5,946 nt of DNA from an uncultured Clostridia bacterium (GTDB lineage: Bacteria; Bacillota; Clostridia; Lachnospirales; Lachnospiraceae): assembly GCA_946620335.1 (NCBI GenBank), contig CAMONF010000097.1:1-5946 (forward strand). The letters are read 5' to 3'. The position numbers and the translations under genes were made by a program. Shown here one piece after another: positions 1 to 5,272 of the stretch (position 1 is the stretch's first letter; every line of letters starts with the position of its first letter). The notes beneath the pieces were generated by a model. The model saw only the letters and a list, made by a program, of their open reading frames with translations. It did not search any database and was not told where the DNA came from.

Positions 1-573
1 ATCAAAGCCGTTACAGGTAAGCCTCTGCTCTATGTGGGCATGGGCGAAAAGCTTTCGGACCTGGAGCTCTTTTATCCGGACCGCATGGCGAACCGGATCC
101 TGGGCATGGGCGACGTCATGAGCCTCATCGAGAAGGTCCAGGCCAACATTGACGAAGAGAAGGCCAATGCCATGCAGGACAAGCTCCGCAAGGCATCCTT
201 CGATTTCAACGACTACCTGACCAGCCTTGAGCAGATGCGGAACATGGGCGGCATCGAGAGTGTTCTGTCCATGCTGCCCGGCATGAGCGGCAAGAAGACC
301 GACGAGGTCATGGGCATGGTGGACGAAAAGCAGATGAAGCGGACCGAGGCCATCGTCCTGGCCATGACGCCCGCCGAGCGGAGCAATCCGGATCTGCTGA
401 ACCTCTCCAGAAAGCAGCGAATCGCCAAGGGCGCCGGAGTCAGCATCGGAGAGGTCAACCGCCTGGTCAAGCAGTTCGAGCAGGCCAGGAAGATGATGAA
501 GAATATGCCCGGCATGGGCAAAAAGGCCCGCCGCGGCTTCGGTGGGTTCGGAGGACTGAAGGGCTTGTTCTGA
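1..573 (+). CDS. ffh: Signal recognition particle protein Ffh (3' end, start outside window)
   Basis: This is the C-terminal 190 residues of Ffh, the SRP54 GTPase. Ffh binds 4.5S/6S RNA and the signal sequences of nascent membrane and secreted proteins, and delivers ribosomes to FtsY. The visible part opens in the last strands of the NG domain (TGKPLLYVGMGEK, then DLELFYPDRMANRILGMGD), which holds the closing-loop region of the GTPase. The rest is the methionine-rich M domain. The RNA-binding helix-turn-helix signature is present as SRKQRIAKGAG followed by EVNRLVKQFEQARKMMK. The tail is rich in Gly, Phe and Lys and ends GGLKGLF. The frame is open from base 1 and stops at TGA 571-573. The catalytic P-loop lies upstream and cannot be checked. 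Ffh directly upstream of rpsP is the usual Firmicutes arrangement. Family assignment is very secure. Confidence 0.97.
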   Translation: MKAVTGKPLLYVGMGEKLSDLELFYPDRMANRILGMGDVMSLIEKVQANIDEEKANAMQDKLRKASFDFNDYLTSLEQMRNMGGIESVLSMLPGMSGKKTDEVMGMVDEKQMKRTEAIVLAMTPAERSNPDLLNLSRKQRIAKGAGVSIGEVNRLVKQFEQARKMMKNMPGMGKKARRGFGGFGGLKGLF

Positions 574-596
574 TGGGCGCCTTCCGGTGAACAAGG

Positions 597-625
597 TTGT
601 ATGAAGATCATCCGTCTGGTATGAC
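597..625 (+). promoter_or_regulatory. Candidate extended -10 promoter for rpsP
   Basis: In the ffh-rpsP gap, TTGTAT at 597-602 (weak -35) is followed after 17 bp by TATGAC at 620-625. TG at 617-618 makes an extended -10 (TGGTATGAC). Transcription would start near 632, leaving a leader of about 48 nt that is very AT-rich from 638 to 664. A second possible -10, TATATT at 645-650, has only a poor -35 about 17 bp upstream. No terminator is visible after ffh, so read-through from upstream is equally possible. This is a motif match by eye only. Confidence 0.35.
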
Positions 626-679
626 GAAAGGCTCTTCTTACTTATATATTATTTAATTTATTTTCAGGAGGAAAAAACA

Positions 680-922
680 ATGGTCAAGATCAGATTAAGA
701 AGAATGGGACAGAAGAAGGCACCTTTCTACAGAATCGTGGTTGCCGATTCCCGTTCTCCGCGCGATGGCAGATTCATCGAGGAGCTGGGTTACTATGATC
801 CCACCAAGGATCCCAGCGTTTACAAGCTCGACGAGGAAGCTGCCAAGAAGTGGCTCGCCAACGGCGCTCAGCCGACAGAAGAGGTCGCCAAGCTCCTCAA
901 GATCGCCGGAATCACAAAATAA
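680..922 (+). CDS. rpsP: 30S ribosomal protein S16
   Basis: This 80-residue protein is bacterial ribosomal protein S16, a primary 16S rRNA-binding component of the body of the small subunit. The whole chain matches the family: the N-terminal strand MVKIRLRRMGQKKAPFYRIVVADSR, then SPRDGRFIEELGYYDP, and a C-terminal helix with the typical KWLANGAQPTEEVAKLL segment. Its length is normal for Firmicutes, which lack the long tail seen in some proteobacteria. The ATG at 680 is preceded by a strong AGGAGG at 666-671 with an 8-nt spacer, and the sequence before it is AT-rich, as suits a highly translated gene. KhpA follows 32 bp downstream with no obvious terminator. S16 heading a khpA-rimM-trmD block is the classic trmD operon layout. 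Confidence 0.98.
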   Translation: MVKIRLRRMGQKKAPFYRIVVADSRSPRDGRFIEELGYYDPTKDPSVYKLDEEAAKKWLANGAQPTEEVAKLLKIAGITK

Positions 923-942
923 AGCCTTTTTCCGGATCTGGT

Positions 943-950
943 AAGGAGGA
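943..950 (+). promoter_or_regulatory. Ribosome binding site that fixes the khpA start
   Basis: AAGGAGGA at 943-950 lies 4 nt before the ATG at 955 and is a strong anti-16S match. It supports 955 as the start over the in-frame ATG at 850, which lies inside rpsP and would add 35 residues that do not fit the KH-domain family. Confidence 0.85.
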
Positions 951-954
951 TCAG

Positions 955-1185
955 ATGAGAGAGTTAGTAGAAGTCATTGCCAAAGCTCTGGTCGATCATC
1001 CCGATGAAGTCGTTGTCACTGAGAAGGAAGAGGAGGATGCCACTGTCATCGAGCTGCGCGTCGCAGCCTCGGACATGGGCAAAGTCATCGGCCGTCAGGG
1101 CCGGATCGCCAAGGCAATCCGTTCTGTCGTGAAAGCGGCATCGACCAAGGCAGACAAGAAGGTCACTGTCGAGATCATGCAGTGA
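955..1185 (+). CDS. khpA: KH-domain RNA-binding protein KhpA (YlqC/UPF0109)
   Basis: This 76-residue protein consists of a single type II KH domain. The KH signature is GKVIGRQGRIAKAIRSVVKAA, with the RNA-contacting GxxG loop GRQG at residues 46-49, preceded by an acidic strand region (residues 20-35) and followed by a terminal strand KKVTVEIMQ. KhpA family members bind RNA broadly. In Gram-positive bacteria KhpA pairs with KhpB (Jag/EloR) and has been linked to cell elongation and division control and to small RNA biology. Length and position directly after rpsP match B. subtilis YlqC. B. subtilis has ylqD after this gene; here rimM follows after 12 bp, so ylqD is absent. The last codons and the TGA at 1183-1185 fall within an inverted repeat. 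Confidence 0.94.
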   Translation: MRELVEVIAKALVDHPDEVVVTEKEEEDATVIELRVAASDMGKVIGRQGRIAKAIRSVVKAASTKADKKVTVEIMQ

Positions 1186-1186
1186 C
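1162..1186 (+). repeat. Inverted repeat over the khpA stop codon, just before rimM
   Basis: GTCACTG at 1162-1168 and CAGTGAC at 1180-1186 form a perfect 7-bp stem with an 11-nt loop. The khpA TGA (1183-1185) lies inside the right arm, and the rimM ATG is 12 nt further on. No T-tract follows, so it does not look like a terminator. If it forms in the mRNA, ribosomes finishing khpA would open it next to the poor rimM ribosome binding site. Function is inferred. Confidence 0.45.
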
Positions 1187-1197
1187 GGTAGAAAACA

Positions 1198-1701
1198 ATG
1201 CTGGATAAAATTCAGGTAGGAGCGATCTCGTCTACGCACGGCCTCAAGGGAGAGGTATACGTTTACCCGACCACGGATGATGTGGGGAGGTTCGCAGATC
1301 TTGCGCGTGTTCTCATTTCCCGGGGCAGTGAATATATCTCCTTCGACGTCGAATACGTAAAATTCTTCAAGGGCAGGCCCATCTTAAAGCTGAAGGGCCT
1401 GGACCGGATCGAGGATGTGGAACGCCTCAAGGGGACCCCGCTGTGGGTGCCCCGGGAGGAGGCGGTCCCCCTCGAGGAGGGCGAATATTTCATCGGCGAC
1501 CTGATCGGCTGCGTCGTCTATCTGGAGGACGGCAGCCGTCTGGGTGTACTGGATGATGTCATGCAGACAGGGGCCAACGACGTCTATGTCGTGAAGAAAG
1601 ACGCCGGCGGCGAAGTCCTGATTCCGGTCACCTATGAATGTGTTCTGGCCATTGAGCCGGAACAGAATAGAATCGTAGTCCACCTGCTGCCCGAGATCTG
1701 A
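1198..1701 (+). CDS. rimM: 16S rRNA processing/30S maturation factor RimM
   Basis: This 167-residue protein is RimM, which binds S19 and helps mature the head of the 30S subunit. The N-terminal RimM domain (residues about 5-85) shows IQVGAISSTHGLKGEVYVYP, then TTDD and a GLDRIEDVERLKG helix. The C-terminal PRC-barrel-like domain (about 95-165) begins EYFIGDLIGC and contains GANDVYVV (125-132) and EVLIPVT (139-145). Length is usual for the family. The ATG at 1198 is the only start that keeps the N-terminal strand. Its Shine-Dalgarno sequence is poor (GGTAG at 1187-1191), unlike the strong sites of rpsP, khpA and trmD, so translation probably depends partly on ribosomes finishing khpA 12 bp upstream. 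RimM next to rpsP and trmD is conserved across bacteria. Confidence 0.96.
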   Translation: MLDKIQVGAISSTHGLKGEVYVYPTTDDVGRFADLARVLISRGSEYISFDVEYVKFFKGRPILKLKGLDRIEDVERLKGTPLWVPREEAVPLEEGEYFIGDLIGCVVYLEDGSRLGVLDDVMQTGANDVYVVKKDAGGEVLIPVTYECVLAIEPEQNRIVVHLLPEI

Positions 1702-1709
1702 CCGGGCAG
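1687..1709 (+). repeat. Inverted repeat over the rimM stop codon, upstream of trmD
   Basis: CTGCCCG at 1687-1693 and CGGGCAG at 1703-1709 form a perfect, GC-rich 7-bp stem with a 9-nt loop that holds the rimM TGA (1699-1701). A T-tract is lacking, so intrinsic termination is unlikely. It lies 11 bp before the trmD ribosome binding site. It may slow ribosomes or polymerase, or protect mRNA ends; this is inferred. Confidence 0.45.
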
Positions 1710-1720
1710 GGCGGGCATAT

Positions 1721-1726
1721 GGGAGG
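1721..1726 (+). promoter_or_regulatory. Ribosome binding site that supports a TTG start for trmD
   Basis: GGGAGG at 1721-1726 lies 5 nt before TTG 1732-1734. The nearby ATG at 1719 is out of frame with TrmD, and the conserved TrmD N-terminus (LTLFPDM) starts six residues after the TTG, so TTG is the likely initiator. Confidence 0.8.
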
Positions 1727-1731
1727 CTCAT

Positions 1732-2475
1732 TTGGATTTTCATGTACTGACCCTGTTCCCGGATATGGTCCGGCAGGGACTTGAAAACAGCATCATCGGC
1801 CGGGCCATCGAGGAGGGCATCATCCATCTGAATGCTGTGCAGATCAGGGATTACACCCTCTCCAAGCACGGAAAGACCGATGACTATCCCTATGGCGGCG
1901 GCGCGGGCATGGTGATGCAGGCCCAGCCCATCTATGACTGCTATGTGGATGTGACGAAGGACCTGCCCTACAAGCCGAGGGTCATTTTCCTGACACCCCA
2001 GGGGAAGGTCTTTAACCAGCAGGCAGCGCGGGAGCTGGCCATCGAACCCGGCCTGGTCTTCCTGTGCGGCCACTATGAGGGCATCGACGAACGGGTCATC
2101 GAGGAGATCGTCACTGACGAGTATTCCATCGGCGACTTCGTGGTGACCGGCGGCGAGATGCCGGCCATGCTCATGATCGATGCCATCTCCAGAATGATTC
2201 CCGGCGTTCTTCACAACGAGGATTCGGCCGAGGACGATTCCTTCGGCGGCGGCCTTCTGGAGGGCCCCCAGTACTCCCGCCCGGAGGTGTGGAACGGCAG
2301 GCGCGTGCCTCCGATCCTTCTTTCCGGCGACCACGCCAAGGTGGATGCCTGGCGCAGGGAGCAGTCGCTGATCCGCACCGCCACAAGGCGGCCGGACCTG
2401 CTGGCCACGGCGCACATAAGCCCCAAGGAAAGAAAATTCATAGAAAAATATCTTGAAAATTCAGGCAGTGTCTAG
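1732..2475 (+). CDS. trmD: tRNA (guanine-N1)-methyltransferase TrmD
   Basis: TrmD uses S-adenosylmethionine to methylate N1 of G37 next to the anticodon, which prevents +1 frameshifting. This 247-residue protein belongs to the SPOUT (trefoil-knot) class. Visible motifs are LTLFPDM (6-12), DDYPYGGGAGMVMQ (50-63), and the knot and cofactor segments LTPQGK (87-92), LCGHYEGIDERV (111-122) and EYSIGDFVVTGGEMPA (130-145). Arg154 and Asp169, the catalytic pair in E. coli numbering, are both present; by eye the two proteins align without gaps to that point. The interdomain linker and tRNA-binding C-terminal domain follow (GPQYSRPEVWNGRRVPPILLSG, then WRREQSLIRTATRRPDLL). The start is TTG with a good ribosome binding site. 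The last codons overlap the -35 box of the rplS promoter. Identification is very secure. Confidence 0.97.
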   Translation: MDFHVLTLFPDMVRQGLENSIIGRAIEEGIIHLNAVQIRDYTLSKHGKTDDYPYGGGAGMVMQAQPIYDCYVDVTKDLPYKPRVIFLTPQGKVFNQQAARELAIEPGLVFLCGHYEGIDERVIEEIVTDEYSIGDFVVTGGEMPAMLMIDAISRMIPGVLHNEDSAEDDSFGGGLLEGPQYSRPEVWNGRRVPPILLSGDHAKVDAWRREQSLIRTATRRPDLLATAHISPKERKFIEKYLENSGSV

Positions 2476-2481
2476 TATACT
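2453..2481 (+). promoter_or_regulatory. Probable sigma-A promoter for rplS
   Basis: TTGAAA at 2453-2458 and TATACT at 2476-2481 are separated by exactly 17 bp, each with five of six consensus bases. The -35 box lies in the last trmD codons and the -10 box begins at the base after the trmD stop (TAG 2473-2475). The start would be about A2487 or G2488, just before the leader hairpin. This is the best promoter match I found in the window. Confidence 0.75.
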
Positions 2482-2486
2482 GTATG

Positions 2487-2593
2487 AGTTGCCACGCCCG
2501 GGGGCGGGCGTTGGCAGGATAAATTAAAAAGATGGTCCTCTGATACTGTCACGGTATTTAAGAACATCCAAAATATAAAGGAGAAACAGAGAA
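2487..2593 (+). promoter_or_regulatory. Structured rplS 5' leader, resembling the L19 leader
   Basis: The predicted transcript begins almost at once with a strong hairpin. Arms 2491-2500 and 2505-2515 pair as 4 bp, a bulged T2511, then 6 GC-rich bp, closing on a GGGG loop. There is no T-tract after it; AGGATAAATTAAAAA follows instead. A smaller 6-bp stem-loop is at 2543-2557 (ATACTG/CGGTAT with one wobble, loop TCA), and GATG 2531-2534 could pair with CATC 2565-2568 around it. The ribosome binding site AAGGAG is at 2578-2583. A 5' hairpin leader that autoregulates L19 has been described in low-GC Gram-positive bacteria (the L19 leader family). Placement and general form fit, but I could not compare this to that model. 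UCCU at 2536-2539 could also pair with AGGA in the ribosome binding site, weakly. Confidence 0.55.
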
Positions 2594-2941
2594 ATGAGTG
2601 ACATTATTAAGCAGATCGAGAGCGAGCAGCTCAAGAACGAGATTGCTGATTTCCGCGTAGGCGATACCGTCCGCGTGCACGGCAAGATCAAGGAAGGTAA
2701 CCGCGAGAGAATTCAGATCTTCGAAGGCGTCGTCATCAAGAGACAGGGCGGCAGCACCCGTGAGACCTTCACCGTTCGCAAGAACTCTAACGGCGTCGGC
2801 GTTGAGAAGACATGGCCGCTTCACAGCCCCAACGTTGACAAGATCGAAGTTGTTCGTCATGGTAAGGTCAGACGCGCCAAGCTCTTCTATCTCAGAGAGC
2901 GCACAGGCAAGAGGGCCAAGGTCAAGGAAGTTATTCGCTGA
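2594..2941 (+). CDS. rplS: 50S ribosomal protein L19
   Basis: This 115-residue protein is ribosomal protein L19, which lies at the 30S-50S interface of the large subunit. The family pattern runs throughout: N-terminal helix MSDIIKQIESEQLKNEIADF, then the SH3-like barrel with VGDTVRVHGKIKEGNRERIQIFEGVVIKRQGG, then TFTVRKNSNGVGVEKTWPLHSPNVDKIEV and the basic tail GKVRRAKLFYLRERTGKRAKVKE. Length is typical. The ATG start has AAGGAG 10 nt upstream. Codon choice and the AT-rich leader suit high expression. The gene appears to have its own promoter and leader at one end and a hairpin terminator at the other. It could therefore be transcribed alone as well as by read-through from trmD. Confidence 0.98.
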   Translation: MSDIIKQIESEQLKNEIADFRVGDTVRVHGKIKEGNRERIQIFEGVVIKRQGGSTRETFTVRKNSNGVGVEKTWPLHSPNVDKIEVVRHGKVRRAKLFYLRERTGKRAKVKEVIR

Positions 2942-2952
2942 ACACAGCTGCG

Positions 2953-2988
2953 CAGCCGGGTGGATTTTTCACCCGGCTGTTACTATAT
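2953..2988 (+). terminator. Rho-independent terminator-like hairpin after rplS
   Basis: CAGCCGGGTG (2953-2962) and CACCCGGCTG (2970-2979) form a perfect 10-bp GC-rich stem with a 7-nt loop GATTTTT, 11 bp after the rplS stop. The following tract is only moderately T-rich (TTACTATAT), so termination may be partial. Position at the end of the ribosomal protein block supports the call. Confidence 0.7.
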
Positions 2989-3131
2989 CCCGCTTTAGAT
3001 GGCAGGACGGCGTTCTTCACGGCGCTTCGGATGAGCGCAGGCGGCAGCCGCTTTGCCCTGTGGTATTGAGCAATATTGTCTTTATTTTCTGAGGCCGCCG
3101 ACCCTGGCCGGTGACCTGTTCGGTGAAGAAA
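2989..3131 (+). other. Unassigned spacer between the rplS terminator and lepB
   Basis: No gene is supported here. It holds small inverted repeats, GCGCT/AGCGC at 3022-3026 and 3034-3038 and a tight GCGGC-A-GCCGC at 3041-3051. A short AT-rich stretch follows at 3061-3090. TATTTT at 3083-3088 could be a -10 box, but I see no convincing -35 at the right distance. The lepB promoter, if separate, should lie here. Confidence 0.4.
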
Positions 3132-3710
3132 ATGAAATCAAAACCTGTGAGCACCAAAGTCCGCCGGACCAACTGGTACGGCCGCAAGTCCGGCGTCATC
3201 ACGACCTGGGTCGTGGAAATTTTTGTCACCCTGGTCCTGGCGGCCCTGTTCGCCTTCGCTTTCTGCAGCGGCGTGACCATCCAGGAGAACTCCATGGATC
3301 CCACGGTGGTGGCCGGTGAGACAGTCCTCATCAACCGGATCGCCTATACGGTCTCCGGCGTGAAGCGCGGTGACCTGATCGCCTACAGGACCAACGACAA
3401 GACGGACGCCTCCGTCCACGTGAAAAGAGTCATCGGCCTGCCCGGCGAAAAAATCCAGATCCGCGACGGCCTGATCCTGATCAACGGCAAGACCTACTTT
3501 GAGGACACTGACCTGCCGGGCATCAACAACCCCGGCCTGGCCGAGGAGGGCGTGACCGTGAAGGACGGCGAGTACTTCGTCCTGGGCGACAACCGCAATA
3601 TGAGCGAGGACAGCCGGTTCGCGGACGTCGGCAACATTCAGAAGGGCTATATCATCGGCAAGGTCTGGCTGATCTCCTCGCCCTTCTCGGAATTCGGCTT
3701 AGTAAAGTGA
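3132..3710 (+). CDS. lepB: Signal peptidase I (type S26, single membrane anchor)
   Basis: This enzyme cleaves signal peptides from exported preproteins at the outer face of the cytoplasmic membrane. From ATG 3132 it has 192 residues: a short basic cytoplasmic N-terminus (KSKPVSTKVRR), one membrane segment at about 23-45, then the extracytoplasmic serine/lysine catalytic domain. The nucleophile is Ser54 in ENSMDPTV, and the general base is Lys98 in HVKRVIGLPGE. The GDNRNMSEDSR box is at 152-162. One membrane segment and this length are typical of Gram-positive enzymes. The start is uncertain: in-frame GTG codons at 3111 and 3123 are possible, but only ATG 3132 has a nearby anti-16S match (GGTGA at 3122-3126). 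An in-frame stop at 3090 limits extension. Its product works downstream of SRP, which ties it to ffh in this cluster. Confidence 0.94.
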   Translation: MKSKPVSTKVRRTNWYGRKSGVITTWVVEIFVTLVLAALFAFAFCSGVTIQENSMDPTVVAGETVLINRIAYTVSGVKRGDLIAYRTNDKTDASVHVKRVIGLPGEKIQIRDGLILINGKTYFEDTDLPGINNPGLAEEGVTVKDGEYFVLGDNRNMSEDSRFADVGNIQKGYIIGKVWLISSPFSEFGLVK

Positions 3711-3717
3711 GGAAAAT

Positions 3718-4569
3718 GTGAACATACAGTGGTATCCGGGGCACATGACGAAGACAGTTCGCATGATGCAGGACAATATAAAGCTGATCGACCTGATCAT
3801 TGAGCTGACGGACGCGAGAATCCCCGAGTCCGGGCGGAATCCGGACATCGAAAAGCTGGGGAACGGCAAGGCCAGGCTCCTCATCCTGAGCAAGGCTGAC
3901 CTGGCGGATGAACGGGCCAACCGGCTCTGGCAGGACTATTACCGGGAAAAGGGCCTTGAGACCGTGGTCATGGACACCCGCGCCCGGGGCATGGCCAAGT
4001 CCATCATGCCCGCGGTGATGAGGGCCTGCAGCGCCAAGATCGAGAGGGATAAGGCGAGGGGCATGAAGCCGCGGCCCATTCGGGCCATGGTGGCCGGCAT
4101 TCCCAACGTGGGCAAGTCCACGTTCATCAATTCCTTCTCCGGCAAGTCCCTGGCCAAGACCGGCAACAAGCCCGGCGTCACCAGAGGCAAGCAGTGGATC
4201 CGGATGAACGATAAAGTGGAGCTTCTTGACACCCCCGGTCTTCTCTGGCCAAAGTTCGAGGACGAGCGGGTGGGCGAGAATATCGCCCTGATCGGCTCCA
4301 TCAATGATCTTATTTTAAATGAGGATGAGCTGACGCTGACCCTGATTGAAAGGCTCAAGGCGGCTTATCCCGGCCTTCTGGCAGACCGGTTCGGCATCGA
4401 TGAAGCCCTGGCCGGGCCCGCCATTATGGAAGCGGTCGGGGTAAAGCGCGGGTGCCTGAAAAAGGGAGGCGAGGTGGATTACAGTCGCGTCTCCTCGGTC
4501 ATGCTGGAAGAGTTCAGAAGTGGCAAAATCGGACGGATCTCCCTGGAGAGGCCGGACGATATCCGGTGA
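3718..4569 (+). CDS. rbgA: Ribosome biogenesis GTPase RbgA (YlqF)
   Basis: This 283-residue protein is a circularly permuted GTPase needed for late 50S subunit assembly. The N-terminal motif QWYPGHM includes His9, the residue implicated in catalysis in B. subtilis RbgA, and DARIPESGRNP follows at 32-42. The permuted order is visible: G4 at 58-61, then G1 GIPNVGKST (127-135), the G2 threonine in PGVTRGKQW (152-160) and G3 DTPG (171-174). The G4 motif reads SKAD where NKxD is usual. A C-terminal helical, ANTAR-like domain (about 205-283) follows and contributes to rRNA binding in the family. The start is GTG at 3718 with AGTGAGG overlapping the lepB stop 5 nt upstream; the ATG at 3716 is out of frame. 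Tight packing with lepB and rnhB indicates co-transcription. Confidence 0.95.
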   Translation: MNIQWYPGHMTKTVRMMQDNIKLIDLIIELTDARIPESGRNPDIEKLGNGKARLLILSKADLADERANRLWQDYYREKGLETVVMDTRARGMAKSIMPAVMRACSAKIERDKARGMKPRPIRAMVAGIPNVGKSTFINSFSGKSLAKTGNKPGVTRGKQWIRMNDKVELLDTPGLLWPKFEDERVGENIALIGSINDLILNEDELTLTLIERLKAAYPGLLADRFGIDEALAGPAIMEAVGVKRGCLKKGGEVDYSRVSSVMLEEFRSGKIGRISLERPDDIR

Positions 4570-4579
4570 GGGAAGTAAT

Positions 4580-5257
4580 ATGACGGAGAAGCAGCTGCTG
4601 AAGCAGCGTGAGAAGGAGGAGAAGGCCCGGGTCAGGTATGAGAAGGAGCTGGCCAGGACCGAGGCGATGATGGTCTATGAGCGGCGGTTCGCCGACAAGG
4701 GTGCCATCTGCGGCATTGACGAAGTCGGCCGAGGTCCGCTCGCTGGGCCGGTGGTGGCCTGCGCGGTCATTTTGCCCGCCGACCATCCCATTCTGTATCT
4801 CAACGACTCCAAAAAACTTACTGCCAAAAAGCGGGAGGAGCTTTTCGACGTAATTCTCAAGGAGGCAGTCGCCGTCGGCGTGGGTCTCCGGGGACCGGAG
4901 AGGATCGACGAGATCAATATCCTCCAGGCCACCTACGAGGCCATGCGGGAGGCCATCAGCCGCCTTCCGGTGCAGCCGGACTTCCTGCTCAACGACGCGG
5001 TGACCATCCCCGGGGTCTCCATACCCCAGTGTCCCATCATAGGCGGTGACGGCAAGAGCGTATCCATCGCCGCGGCCAGCATCGTGGCCAAGGTCACCAG
5101 GGATGCCATGATGGCTCAGTACGAGGAGGTCTATCCCGGCTACGGCTTTGCCTCCAACAAGGGTTACGGCACGGCAGCCCATATTGCCGCCCTCCGGGAG
5201 ATGGGGCCTTGTCCCATCCACAGGAGGAGCTTTATCGGTCATTTTGTAGAGAAGTGA
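4580..5257 (+). CDS. rnhB: Ribonuclease HII
   Basis: RNase HII cuts the RNA strand of RNA-DNA hybrids and starts removal of single ribonucleotides from DNA. From ATG 4580 the protein has 225 residues. All four acidic catalytic residues are visible: Asp47 and Glu48 in GIDEVGRGPLAGPVVA, Asp139 in LLNDAVTIPG, and Asp175 in AKVTRDAMM. The conserved block SIAAASIVAKVTRD and the C-terminal YGFASNKGYGTAAHIAALREMGPCPIHRRSF are intact. Residues 1-40 are a highly charged, probably helical extension before the catalytic core; B. subtilis RnhB also has an N-terminal extension. I chose 4580 because GTGAGGGAAG lies just upstream, overlapping the rbgA stop. The in-frame ATG at 4520 lies inside rbgA and would add 20 unfamiliar residues. 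The rbgA-rnhB pairing is common in Firmicutes. Confidence 0.96.
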   Translation: MTEKQLLKQREKEEKARVRYEKELARTEAMMVYERRFADKGAICGIDEVGRGPLAGPVVACAVILPADHPILYLNDSKKLTAKKREELFDVILKEAVAVGVGLRGPERIDEINILQATYEAMREAISRLPVQPDFLLNDAVTIPGVSIPQCPIIGGDGKSVSIAAASIVAKVTRDAMMAQYEEVYPGYGFASNKGYGTAAHIAALREMGPCPIHRRSFIGHFVEK

Positions 5258-5260
5258 CGG

Positions 5261-5267
5261 AAGGAGG
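5261..5267 (+). promoter_or_regulatory. Ribosome binding site that supports a TTG start for yraN
   Basis: AAGGAGG at 5261-5267 is a near-perfect match lying 5 nt before TTG 5273. The first in-frame ATG (5285) would be 17 nt away, which is too far. TTG is therefore favoured. Confidence 0.7.
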
Positions 5268-5272
5268 GGGCC

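Noticed and set aside
850..954. Longer start for khpA at ATG 850.
   Set aside because: It would overlap rpsP by 73 bp and add residues foreign to the 76-residue family; ATG 955 has a strong ribosome binding site.
1186..1197. Absence of ylqD between khpA and rimM as a possible deletion.
   Set aside because: Only 12 bp separate the genes, with no remnant. Loss or absence of ylqD is a plain lineage difference, not a scar.
1384..2415. A 343-codon open frame on the minus strand, opposite rimM and trmD.
   Set aside because: It lies wholly opposite two certain genes, has a low-complexity make-up rich in His, Gly, Asp and Leu, matches no family I recognise, and is expected from GC-rich codon bias on the coding strand.
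2491..2515. Leader hairpin read as a terminator for the rpsP-trmD block.
   Set aside because: The stem is strong but AGGATAAATTAAAAA follows instead of a T-tract, so intrinsic termination on the + strand is not supported.
2999..3034. A short reading frame (MAGRRSSRRFG) upstream of lepB that could be a leader peptide.
   Set aside because: No ribosome binding site precedes it, and it has no regulatory codon run or terminator/antiterminator structure after it.
4520..4579. Longer start for rnhB at ATG 4520.
   Set aside because: It lies inside rbgA without a good ribosome binding site, while ATG 4580 has one directly upstream.
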